Shown here: positions 33,110 to 40,983 of the stretch, one piece after another | Layout of the letters: each line of letters starts with the position of its first letter | Numbering within the stretch: position 1 is the stretch's first letter | NCBI GenBank assembly: GCA_022571295.1 | Contig: JACZYA010000006.1 | Coordinates: forward strand, 1 to 54,583 | Length of the DNA: 54,583 nucleotides | Source: Acidobacteriota bacterium | GTDB taxonomy: Bacteria > Acidobacteriota > Terriglobia > Acidiferrales > 2-02-FULL-67-57 | Direction of reading: 5' to 3' | Made by a program: the position numbers and the translations under genes | The notes under the pieces: generated by a model | The model's database searches: none | What the model was told of the DNA's origin: nothing | Seen by the model: only the letters and a program-made list of their open reading frames with translations

Positions 33110-34054
33110 CTAGCCCACTCGCTCGGGCCGTTTTTCGGTCCCGAAGGTTTCAAAGAAATAGTCTTCCAGCGAACTGCGCACCGGATTTACGGCCAACAAC
33201 CGGCCCTGGTGAGTGCGGATGCAGTCAATGGCGGCGTGGAGCTTTTCCTCCGGCACGCTCACCGTAACCTTGTCGCCCGTCACGCGCAGCCCGCCGGCCA
33301 GCGTCCGCAGGGCTTCCAGCAGAGGCGGGGATGGCTGCCCTACCAGGATTTCGGTGGCATTGGCTTTTTGCGGAAGGATTTCGTCCAGCCGGCCCAGCCC
33401 ATGCAGGCGGCCCCGGTTCAGAATCGCCACCCGGTCGCAGAGCGCCTCTGCATCGGAGAGGATGTGAGTGGAAAAGCACACGGTCTTGCCGCGGGCGCGC
33501 AACTCAACGATGAGGTCGCGCACTTCCCGGCGCCCCACCGGGTCGAGGCCCAGCATGGGCTCGTCCAAGAAGACCAGCTCAGGATCATTGATCAGTGTCT
33601 GGGCAATGCCGACGCGCTGGAGCATTCCGCGGGAGTAGTGGCGCAAGGCAACGTCAGCAGCCGAACCCAAGCCGACCCGCTCCAGCAGCTCGCCCACGCG
33701 GCGGCGGCGCTCCGCGCGGGGCTGCCCAAAGAGACGTCCGCAGTAGTCGAGAAATTCCCGCGCGGTCAGGTAGTCGTAGAAGTAAGGCGCTTCCGGCAGG
33801 TAGCCGATGCGCCGGTGAACCTCAATATCGTCAATGGAGCGGCCCAGCAAGCGGGCGGTGCCGGCGGTGGGATAGATGAGGCGCATGAGCAGCTTGAGGG
33901 TAGTGGTCTTGCCGGCCCCGTTGGGACCCAGCAGGCCGAAGGTCTCGCCCGTCTCCACCGTCAGGGTGAGGCCGTCGAGGCCGCGCCGCAAACGTTTGCG
34001 CCAAAAGCCAACCGGGTAGTCCTTGGTGAGGTTCTCGATTTCGATTGCGCTCAT
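33110..34054 (-). CDS. ABC transporter ATP-binding protein, PilH-like by context
   Basis: A 314-residue cytosolic ATPase. Walker A is GPNGAGKTTT, the Q-loop is YLPEAPYFYDYLT, the signature is HYSRGMLQRVG (a variant of LSGGQ), Walker B is LVFLDEPMLGLDP and the switch His is in FSTHILSDAE. The 80-residue C-terminal extension is common in export ABC-2 ATPases. It is co-transcribed with the permease and lies 155 bp after the second pilin gene. Confidence 0.9.
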   Translation of the reverse strand: MSAIEIENLTKDYPVGFWRKRLRRGLDGLTLTVETGETFGLLGPNGAGKTTTLKLLMRLIYPTAGTARLLGRSIDDIEVHRRIGYLPEAPYFYDYLTAREFLDYCGRLFGQPRAERRRRVGELLERVGLGSAADVALRHYSRGMLQRVGIAQTLINDPELVFLDEPMLGLDPVGRREVRDLIVELRARGKTVCFSTHILSDAEALCDRVAILNRGRLHGLGRLDEILPQKANATEILVGQPSPPLLEALRTLAGGLRVTGDKVTVSVPEEKLHAAIDCIRTHQGRLLAVNPVRSSLEDYFFETFGTEKRPERVG

Positions 34055-34209
34055 CTAAAAAATCCCGTGGCGCATTTCGCGCGCCCGCAGCATTGTACTT
34101 CTATCCGCCGGAGATTGGGTAGGATGGAGGAGCTGACAAAGCTAGGCGACGGAACTGAAGCCGTGCGACGGCAGAAGGTGCCGCCCGCTATCCATGACAC
34201 CGTGGCAGC

Positions 34210-34731
34210 TTATTGGAGAGGTGTAGCGGCAGCCGGGCAAACCGCCCCCAAGCCGAAGACAGCGCCGGTGCCGTCGAAGCGGATTATGCCGCTGTGATCG
34301 ACGCAAAAGCTCCGCTGCCCGGTTCCCCCTACTGACACCGGGTCGGTCTGGGACACGAATCCGTCGCCCCCCGGGGCTGCGCAGCCAACCGGAGCGGCCG
34401 CTCGAGGCGCCAATGGGTTGTAGCCAAAGTTATAACCGGCCTTGACGCCCCCAGCCAACACGCCGTCAATCAATTCCGAGTTGTCGCAGGTAGCGGGAGG
34501 AGCCGCCGGCGGACCCAGCGCTAGCAGGCTGGGCGGGAAACCATTGCCGTAGGTAGTCGAATAGGTGACGGAGGCGGAGTTGATGGCACGCAGGTAGGAA
34601 ACGGCGGCGGACTCGTTGGCCGCCATCCGCGACCGCATGAAGCTGGGAATAGCGATGGCAGCGATGATGAGAATGATCGCCACCACCAGGAGCAACTCGA
34701 TCAGGGAGAAGCCGCTAGAGTGTCGCCGCAT
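34210..34731 (-). CDS. Type IV pilin, second tandem copy
   Basis: A 173-residue pilin. The leader MRRHSSG ends at the prepilin peptidase site, and the mature chain starts FSLIELLLVVAIILIIAAIAIP with Glu5 present. The globular part is nearly colinear with the upstream pilin: MAANESAAVSYLRAINSASVTYSTTYGNGFPPSL, two Cys around a loop, GCAAPGGDGFV and GQRSFCVDHSGIIRFDGTGA. GGGAGG stands 8 bases before the start. The two genes arose by tandem duplication and are of equal length but have diverged, so they may be major and minor subunits. Confidence 0.93.
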   Translation of the reverse strand: MRRHSSGFSLIELLLVVAIILIIAAIAIPSFMRSRMAANESAAVSYLRAINSASVTYSTTYGNGFPPSLLALGPPAAPPATCDNSELIDGVLAGGVKAGYNFGYNPLAPRAAAPVGCAAPGGDGFVSQTDPVSVGGTGQRSFCVDHSGIIRFDGTGAVFGLGAVCPAAATPLQ

Positions 34732-34773
34732 CGCTGGTTCCCTCCCGAGGAGGTTTCGGAAGCAGTCAGAGCA

Positions 34774-34798
34774 GAACCCCCTGCATAACAGGGGGTTC
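34774..34798 (-). terminator. Stem-loop between the two pilin genes
   Basis: GAACCCCCTG and CAGGGGGTTC form a perfect 10-bp stem with a 5-base loop (CATAA), 18 bases after the first pilin stop. No T-run follows on the minus strand. It may cause partial termination or protect the 3' end of the first pilin mRNA, so that pilin 1 is made in excess of pilin 2. Confidence 0.55.
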
Positions 34799-34816
34799 CG
34801 CTCGTCGTGCATGACT

Positions 34817-35338
34817 TTACTGGAGGGCTGTAGCGCCAATCGGGCAAACTGCACCCACGCCGAAGGCAGCGCCGGTGCCGTCGAAGCGAATCACGCCGCT
34901 GTGATCGACGCAAAAGCTTCGCTGGCCACTGGTGCCGACCGTGAGCGGGTTGTCCTGGGCCACGAACCCATCACCACCCGGGGCTGCGCAACCAGCAGGA
35001 GTAACCGCCCGGACCGCCAAGGGGCCGTAGGCGAACTGGTACCCGCTCTTCTGGAAGGGCGCGACGCCCAGGTTGGCATCAATCAGGTCGGCGGTGTCGC
35101 AGGTAGCAGGATTAGCCGGCCCGAGTGATGCCAAGGTCGGCGGGAAGCCGTTGCCCCAGGTGGCCGAGTAGGTGACCGCGCCGGTGTTGATGGTCCGCAG
35201 CGAACCCACTGCCGAGGACTCGTTGGCCGCCATCCGCGACCGCAGCAAGTTAGGGATGGCAATCGCGGCGATGATCAAAATGATCGCCACCACGATCAGC
35301 AATTCAATCAACGAAAAGCCTTTCTGACGATTTCGCAT
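34817..35338 (-). CDS. pilA: Type IV major pilin
   Basis: A 173-residue prepilin. The leader MRNRQKG is followed by FSLIELLIVVAIILIIAAIAIP with Glu5, then an amphipathic helix (NLLRSRMAANESSAVGSLRTIN) and a C-terminal globular domain with Cys pairs (PATCDTADL, GCAAPGG, SFCVDHSG). AGGAGA lies just before the ATG. It is the first gene after pilS-pilR in the conserved pilB-T-C-S-R-A order and is preceded by a candidate sigma-54 promoter. It would be cut by the peptidase at 12141 and polymerised by PilB/PilC. Confidence 0.95.
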   Translation of the reverse strand: MRNRQKGFSLIELLIVVAIILIIAAIAIPNLLRSRMAANESSAVGSLRTINTGAVTYSATWGNGFPPTLASLGPANPATCDTADLIDANLGVAPFQKSGYQFAYGPLAVRAVTPAGCAAPGGDGFVAQDNPLTVGTSGQRSFCVDHSGVIRFDGTGAAFGVGAVCPIGATALQ

Positions 35339-35415
35339 TTCATTTCTCCTTGTTCGTAGTCTCTCCGCTAAGATCTGACTGAGGAGTCTTTCTTCCCCTC
35401 ATCACCCTTAGGAGA

Positions 35416-35431
35416 AGCACTTCCTCTTCCA
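35416..35431 (-). promoter_or_regulatory. Candidate sigma-54 promoter for pilA
   Basis: The minus strand has TGG at -24 and TGCT at -12 with exactly 10 bases between GG (35430-35429) and GC (35418-35417), the invariant sigma-54 spacing. Three of the other consensus positions do not match. Predicted start is near 35405, with a leader of about 67 bases to the pilA ATG. A PilR-type sigma-54 activator is encoded directly upstream, which supports the reading. Confidence 0.45.
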
Positions 35432-35529
35432 ACATCGGAGATTGGTTGCAACTACTTTATTCTCAAAGAGATATTTCCATTTTCGGCTGTGGGCTACGCC
35501 CAAACTTGACAAAATACGTCATAGGTTGA

Positions 35530-35546
35530 GTGCCACAAAATGGCAC
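35530..35546. terminator. Short stem-loop downstream of pilR
   Basis: GTGCCA and TGGCAC form a perfect 6-bp stem around five bases, about 20 bases after the pilR stop. No strong T-run follows. It could be a weak terminator or a regulatory palindrome in the pilA upstream region. Confidence 0.35.
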
Positions 35547-35564
35547 CCGCGGACTGCTACGCGC

Positions 35565-36929
35565 TCAAATAAGGCGGTATTTTTTGGCGTAGTGGCGGAA
35601 CGATCGATAGCTCATCCCCAGCAGCTCGGCGGCTTTGGTCCGGACACCTTCCGCGCGCTCCAAGGCTGCCAGCAGGTAAGCTCGCTCCTGCTCCCGGATG
35701 TGTTTCTCCAAGTCGATGCCACCTTCCGGCAAGAGATCGTTTCCGCCGGCCGGCGGCGTAATCCGGCTGATGCGCTCCGGCAAGCTGCGCAACGTGACGT
35801 TCTCATCGGTCTCCAGCGCCACCGCCCGCTCAATGGTGTTTTCGAGCTCGCGCACATTACCGGGCCAGGCATAGCGCCGCAGCGCTTCCATCGCCGGCTC
35901 TTCGACACCGCCGAGTTTCCTGCCCATCTGTTCGCAGAAGCGCTGCAAGAAGTGCAGGGCCAACAAGGGGATGTCTTCCACTCGCTCACGCAGCGGTGGT
36001 ACGTGCAGGGGGATCACACTGATGCGATAGTACAAGTCTTCGCGGAAAGTTTTTTCCCCAATCATCTCCTGCAAATCTCTGTTAGTGGAGGCGATCACTC
36101 GCACATCCACTTTTTGCTCCTGCGTACTGCCCAGAGGCCGCACCTGGCGCTCCTGCAGGACGCGCAACAGCTTGACCTGCATGGGCAGACTCATCTCACC
36201 GATTTCATCCAGAAACAGCGTCCCTCCCCCAGCCGCCTGGAAAAGCCCCAGCTTGTTTTGGTCGGCGCCGGTAAAAGCACCCTTCATATAGCCGAAGAGC
36301 TCGCTCTCCAGCAGGGTTTCCGGGAAGGCCCCGCAGTTGAGGGAAACAAAGGGGCGGTTGTAACGGGGGCTGAGCTCGTGCACGCGCCGCGCCACCAACT
36401 CTTTTCCCGTGCCACTCTCGCCCGTAATCAGAACCGTACTGTTGGCAGGCGCCACCGCCCGAACGGTTTCCAGCACGGAGCGCAGGGAACGACTCTGGCC
36501 GATGATGTTATCCCGGGCCAGCTCGCGCGCGGCTCGCTTGTAGAGGTCGCGCTCGCGCCTGGTCCGCAGGTACTCTTCCGCCCGGTACACCACAAACTCC
36601 ACTTCTTCCAGGGTGCGATCGGACTTGACGATGTAGCGGTCGGCGCCCAGATTGAGCGCCTGGATGGTCAGCTCCTGCGGCTGCTCCTTGCCCGTCATCA
36701 GGATGAAAACTGAATCGGAACCAGCTTGGCGGGCGAACTCCAGGAGCTCAACTCCGTTGGTGTCGGGGAGAGTGATATCGCATACAACAATGTCAAACAG
36801 TTGCAGCTCGAAGTAGCGGCGCGCCTCTTTCCCGGTCCGGGCCAGCTCCACCTCATAGTCCCGCCGGCGGAAAGCCACCGCCAGGCTTTCGCCAATCGGC
36901 TCGTCGTCAATAATTAGCAGAGTTGCCAT
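35565..36929 (-). CDS. pilR: Sigma-54-dependent response regulator PilR
   Basis: A 454-residue NtrC-family activator. The receiver domain has Asp51 (VVCDITLPDTNG) as phosphorylation site. The AAA+ domain at about 140-370 has Walker A GESGTGKE, the sigma-54-contacting GAFTGAD loop and Walker B LFLDEIGE. A Fis-type HTH ends the protein (AAELLGMSYRSFRHYAKKY). It sits between pilS and pilA, as in Myxococcus and Geobacter, where this regulator switches pilA on from a sigma-54 promoter. Confidence 0.95.
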   Translation of the reverse strand: MATLLIIDDEPIGESLAVAFRRRDYEVELARTGKEARRYFELQLFDIVVCDITLPDTNGVELLEFARQAGSDSVFILMTGKEQPQELTIQALNLGADRYIVKSDRTLEEVEFVVYRAEEYLRTRRERDLYKRAARELARDNIIGQSRSLRSVLETVRAVAPANSTVLITGESGTGKELVARRVHELSPRYNRPFVSLNCGAFPETLLESELFGYMKGAFTGADQNKLGLFQAAGGGTLFLDEIGEMSLPMQVKLLRVLQERQVRPLGSTQEQKVDVRVIASTNRDLQEMIGEKTFREDLYYRISVIPLHVPPLRERVEDIPLLALHFLQRFCEQMGRKLGGVEEPAMEALRRYAWPGNVRELENTIERAVALETDENVTLRSLPERISRITPPAGGNDLLPEGGIDLEKHIREQERAYLLAALERAEGVRTKAAELLGMSYRSFRHYAKKYRLI

Positions 36930-36978
36930 CGCATCTCACTATAACCCGGCCCCACCGCGGTGGCGCGCCGGGGCGAAA

Positions 36979-38586
36979 CTAGCTGAGGGGCAGTTCGACC
37001 ACAAACTCCGCCCCGCCGGACGCACCGGACTCCGCCCACACGCGGCCTCCGTGCGCTCGCACAATCTGATTCACGAGCGCGAGGCCCAGCCCCGTGCCGC
37101 CGGCAAAACCACTCTCAAAGGGGTCAAAAATCTTTTCCCGCAATTCCGGCTTGAGGCCGATGCCGGTATCGCTCACCCGGATACACACCACACCACCCTC
37201 CTGCTGCATCTGGAGACGCAACGTGCCGCCCTCCGGCATGGCGCGCAGGGCATTGTCGCACAAGTTCCAAAAAACTTGCTTGACTTGTCCCGGATCCACC
37301 GCCGCCTGGATGCCGTCGCGGGGCAGGTTTTTCTCCACCCGGATTTTTCCGTTGAACTGGGGGTGGCGCTCGACCAGCAACAAGGTCTCCTCCAGCAAGG
37401 CGACCAAGTTGACCCGTTCGCGCCGCACTCCACGGGCCTTGCTGTACTGCAGAATGTCATTCACGAGCCGATTCAACCGCTCCGACTCGCGGCTCACGAT
37501 GTCCACCAGCTTCTTCTCGTCCTCCCCCACCTCAACGTAGCGGACCAATTGCCGAACGGAACCGGCGATGGCGCCCATGGGATTGCGGATCTCGTGGGCC
37601 AGGGCCGCGGCCATCCGACCGAGAGAAGCCATCCTTTCCTTCTGGACCACCTCCTGCTCCAAGCGCTTCAATTCGGTCAAATCCTGAAAGCTGAAAACAT
37701 ACCCCCCCAGCGCGTTCTTCCGCGTCTGTAGCCGTGAGACGCTGACCCCTAGAATCTTTTCCCGTCCGCCCACATGAAGAACTGTCTCCCAGCGTTCGGT
37801 TCGTTCCCCGGCGGCCTGGGACTCCAGCAGCGCCGTCAATTCCGGAAACTTCTCCTGGAGGTGCGCTCCGTGCAGGCTGCGGAAATCCGCTTCCAGGATT
37901 TCCGCGCCGGAAGGGTTCACGAGCAGGATGCGGCCCTCTAAATCCGTGGTCAGCAACCCGCCGCGCATGGACTGAATGATCCACTCGTTCAGCGCCTGCA
38001 GCTCTTTCAATTCGCCCGCGGTGTCTTCGAGCGCCACACCGGTTCGGCGCAAAGACTCCGCCAGATAGCTGGAGAGGTACCAGACACTGAGCAAGGCAGC
38101 CAGGTTAATTCCCAAAAAGACCTGCAACGGCCATATGCCCACGGGCAGGGAATAGAGAGGCGGGATCAGCTTGAAGTAGGCCGCCTCAACGGTGCCGGCG
38201 AGCAGGAGAAAGGCCAAACACGCCAGCAAGAACGACCCCACGCGGGAGAGCAAAGCGCCGGCAACAACGATCACCAAGGGATAGAGCAGGAGAAAGTAGC
38301 TGTCCAGCGAACCGGTGACGTACACCACCCCGGTGACCATCGCCAAGTCCACGATGATCTGCACGTAGGCTTGCAGCACCGGGTCGAGCCCCAGCCCGCG
38401 CACGATGGCGTAGAAGACAGAAAGCGCGTACCAGAGCAGAATCAACCACAGGAAGTACTTGATGGGAATCTGGGCCGGAACGAACTCACGGATGACCAGC
38501 TCGATGCCCAGCAGGAAGGTAACAGCCAGGACGCGAACCCGGATGAGCCAGGAAAGCCAGTCGCGCAGTTGACGGGACGTACCCAT
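36979..38586 (-). CDS. pilS: Sensor histidine kinase PilS
   Basis: About 535 residues from the ATG at 38586; the upstream open frame is low complexity. Six hydrophobic spans lie in the first 190 residues (for instance VLAVTFLLGIELVI and IIVDLAMVTGVVYVTG). A PAS-like domain follows (LLTTDLEGRILLVNPSG), then the HisKA box with LAHEIRNPMGAIAG and the HATPase boxes NLCDNALRAMP, DTGIGL and GTGLGLALV. It is the partner of PilR, 49 bp downstream. In other species PilS senses pilin in the membrane. Confidence 0.93.
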   Translation of the reverse strand: MGTSRQLRDWLSWLIRVRVLAVTFLLGIELVIREFVPAQIPIKYFLWLILLWYALSVFYAIVRGLGLDPVLQAYVQIIVDLAMVTGVVYVTGSLDSYFLLLYPLVIVVAGALLSRVGSFLLACLAFLLLAGTVEAAYFKLIPPLYSLPVGIWPLQVFLGINLAALLSVWYLSSYLAESLRRTGVALEDTAGELKELQALNEWIIQSMRGGLLTTDLEGRILLVNPSGAEILEADFRSLHGAHLQEKFPELTALLESQAAGERTERWETVLHVGGREKILGVSVSRLQTRKNALGGYVFSFQDLTELKRLEQEVVQKERMASLGRMAAALAHEIRNPMGAIAGSVRQLVRYVEVGEDEKKLVDIVSRESERLNRLVNDILQYSKARGVRRERVNLVALLEETLLLVERHPQFNGKIRVEKNLPRDGIQAAVDPGQVKQVFWNLCDNALRAMPEGGTLRLQMQQEGGVVCIRVSDTGIGLKPELREKIFDPFESGFAGGTGLGLALVNQIVRAHGGRVWAESGASGGAEFVVELPLS

Positions 38587-38620
38587 TCTTGTGGCGCCCT
38601 GAGGGGCCTGCGCCTCCCCC

Positions 38621-39826
38621 CTAGCCAGCGAGTTTGGCGATGAGATCGAACAACGGCAGGTACATCGAAATGACGATGCCGCCCACGACCACACCCAACA
38701 ACAAGAGCATGATCGGTTCCATGGCAGTCAACAGGTTTTTGACGGCAATGTCCACCTCGTCCTCATAGAAGTCGCCGATCTTGTTCAACATGGCATCGAG
38801 CGCGCCGGTTTGCTCGCCAACGCCGATCATCTGGCAGACCATGGAGGGGAAGACGTCGCTGGCGCGCAAGGGCTCGACGATGGTACGGCCTTCCTCCACC
38901 GCCTTGCGCACGTTCATCAAGGCCCGCTCAATGACGGCGTTGCCGGAGGTGCGCGCGGTGATGGCCAAGCCTTCCAGAATCGGGACGCCGCTGGTGATCA
39001 ACGTTCCCAACGTGCGGGTGAAGCGGGCCACCGAAATCTTGCGCAGCAGGATGCCAATCAAGGGGATCTTCAACAACAATGAATCAAGCAGATACCGCCC
39101 GCCGGGAGTCTTGTAGTAGGCGCGCACGGCGAAAAAGGCAGCCACGGCCCCGATCATCATGAGCAAAACATATCGCTGCACCATGTCGCTCATGAAAATC
39201 ACAATCTGGGTTGGAAGAGGCAGCTCGGCGCCCAGCCCGATGAACAACTCGGTGAAGACCGGCACCACTTTCCACAAGAGCAGGATGATCACACCCGTCA
39301 TAATAACCAGCACCGAGGTGGGATAGATCATGGCCGATTTGATGGCGGCCTTCAGCTTGACGTCGGCCTCGATGTAAGCAGAGAGCCGCTGGAGGATGTT
39401 GTCCAGAATGCCGCCGGTCTCGCCCGCTTCGATCATATTGACGTAGAGGTCGTCGAACACCTTGGGGTGTTGATGCATGGCATGGGCGAGTGTGGAACCC
39501 GATTCCACTTGCGAACGAACACCGAGGAGAGCTTTCTGGAAGGTGCGGTTGTCCTGCTGGCTGCCCAGAATCTCCAGGCATTGGACCAAAGGCAAGCCCG
39601 CGTCAATCATCACCGAGAACTGGCGGGTGAACACCGCCAACTCCTTGGAGCTGACGCCGCCGCCGAAGGTAGGCAAAGCGAACTCTTTGCCTTTCTCCTT
39701 GATGGCGATGGGTGTGATCCGCTCACGGCGCAACATTGCTTGCAGCGCCTGCTTGCTGTCGGCCGACCGCTCGCCGCTTACTGTTGTTCCGGTCGCTGTC
39801 GTTCCCCGATAGGAATAGGTTGGCAT
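38621..39826 (-). CDS. pilC: Type IV pilus inner-membrane platform protein PilC
   Basis: A 401-residue protein with duplicated GspF domains: FTRQFSVMIDAGLPLVQCLEILG and FTRTLGTLITSGVPILEGLAITA. Membrane spans include ALVIMTGVIILLLW-type and LLLLGVVVGGIVISMYLPLF segments. It starts MPTYSYRGTTATG, the usual N-terminal beta domain. It anchors PilB and PilT at the inner membrane; both genes are directly upstream. Confidence 0.95.
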   Translation of the reverse strand: MPTYSYRGTTATGTTVSGERSADSKQALQAMLRRERITPIAIKEKGKEFALPTFGGGVSSKELAVFTRQFSVMIDAGLPLVQCLEILGSQQDNRTFQKALLGVRSQVESGSTLAHAMHQHPKVFDDLYVNMIEAGETGGILDNILQRLSAYIEADVKLKAAIKSAMIYPTSVLVIMTGVIILLLWKVVPVFTELFIGLGAELPLPTQIVIFMSDMVQRYVLLMMIGAVAAFFAVRAYYKTPGGRYLLDSLLLKIPLIGILLRKISVARFTRTLGTLITSGVPILEGLAITARTSGNAVIERALMNVRKAVEEGRTIVEPLRASDVFPSMVCQMIGVGEQTGALDAMLNKIGDFYEDEVDIAVKNLLTAMEPIMLLLLGVVVGGIVISMYLPLFDLIAKLAG

Positions 39827-39850
39827 CGCTTTCCTCTCGCTCCTTTGGGT

Positions 39851-40969
39851 TTACCGCCGCGCGGCTTGGCCCACCGTTCGGGCTGCCGGGGTGTAGCCGG
39901 CACCGCGGGCGATCATATCTTGCAACTCCTCCGGCATGGAAGAACGTGCAATGGCTATATCCATCGTGATCTTTTTCTGGAAATAGAGCGTGGCCAGGGC
40001 CTGGTTGAACGTCTGCATCCCGAATTTGTCCTGCCCGGTCTGCATGGCCGAGTAGATCTGGTGGATTTTGTCCTCCCGGACCAAATTGCGGATAGCGGCG
40101 TTGGGCACCATAACTTCCAATGCCAGTACGCGCCCGCGGCCGCTCGCATGAGGGAGGAGAGTCTGGCACAGGACCCCTTCCATCACCATTGAAAGCTGGG
40201 CGCGAATCTGGGGCTGTTGATAGGCGGGAAAGACATCCACGATGCGGTTGATGGTAGAGACGGTGGAGTTGGTGTGCAAGGTCGCGAAGGTCAAGTGGCC
40301 GGTTTCAGCAATGCGAAGAGCGGATTCGATGGTTTCCAGGTCGCGCATCTCCCCAATCAGGACCACGTCGGGGTCCTGGCGCAAAGCCGCGCGCAGAGCG
40401 GCGCTGAAGGACTTGGTGTCGCTGTGCACTTCGCGCTGGTTCACCAGGCACTGCTTGTGCTGGTGGATAAACTCGATGGGGTCCTCGATGGTGATCATGT
40501 GCTCGGGCCGCTCGGAGTTGACCTTATCCAACATGGCCGCCAAGGTGGTGGATTTCCCGCTGCCGGTGGGCCCGGTCACCAAGATCAAGCCCCGCGGCTT
40601 TTCACAAAGTTGCTTTACTATCGGCGGCAAGCCCAACTGCTCGAAGGTTTTAATATCCCAGGGGATGGTTCGATAAACGGAACCCACCGCGCCCCGTTGC
40701 AGAAACACGTTGGCCCGAAAGCGCGCCAGTCCTCGGATCCCGAAGCTGAAATCCAGCTCCCAGTTTTCCTCGAAGCGATGCTTCTGCGCGTCGGTGAGCA
40801 CGCTGTAGGCGATCTGCTTGGTCTCAGAGGAGGAGAGGACGGGAACTTCCAAAGGGCGCAACTTTCCATCCACCCGGATGCGAGGCGGGGTGTTGGTGGT
40901 GATGTGCAGGTCGGAACCACCCATTTCCAGCATCTTCTTGAGCAGTTCGGTTAGGCTGAGAGTGGGCAC
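39851..40969 (-). CDS. pilT: Pilus retraction ATPase PilT
   Basis: A 372-residue hexameric ATPase that depolymerises pili for twitching motility. It begins with SLTELLKKMLEMGGSDLHIT, has Walker A GPTGSGKSTT, Walker B region VVLIGEMRDLETIESAL, the His box FATLHTNS and the PilT-specific AIRNLVREDKIHQ, which is required for retraction. The C-terminal tail is somewhat long, ending in a basic stretch. It is 14 bp from pilB and 24 bp from pilC. Confidence 0.97.
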   Translation of the reverse strand: MPTLSLTELLKKMLEMGGSDLHITTNTPPRIRVDGKLRPLEVPVLSSSETKQIAYSVLTDAQKHRFEENWELDFSFGIRGLARFRANVFLQRGAVGSVYRTIPWDIKTFEQLGLPPIVKQLCEKPRGLILVTGPTGSGKSTTLAAMLDKVNSERPEHMITIEDPIEFIHQHKQCLVNQREVHSDTKSFSAALRAALRQDPDVVLIGEMRDLETIESALRIAETGHLTFATLHTNSTVSTINRIVDVFPAYQQPQIRAQLSMVMEGVLCQTLLPHASGRGRVLALEVMVPNAAIRNLVREDKIHQIYSAMQTGQDKFGMQTFNQALATLYFQKKITMDIAIARSSMPEELQDMIARGAGYTPAARTVGQAARR

Positions 40970-40983
40970 AGGGCCTCCCGTGG

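Noticed and set aside
32315-34297. 660-codon plus-strand frame opposite the ABC transporter genes
   Set aside because: Gln/Gly/His-rich shadow; the minus strand encodes Walker and signature motifs.
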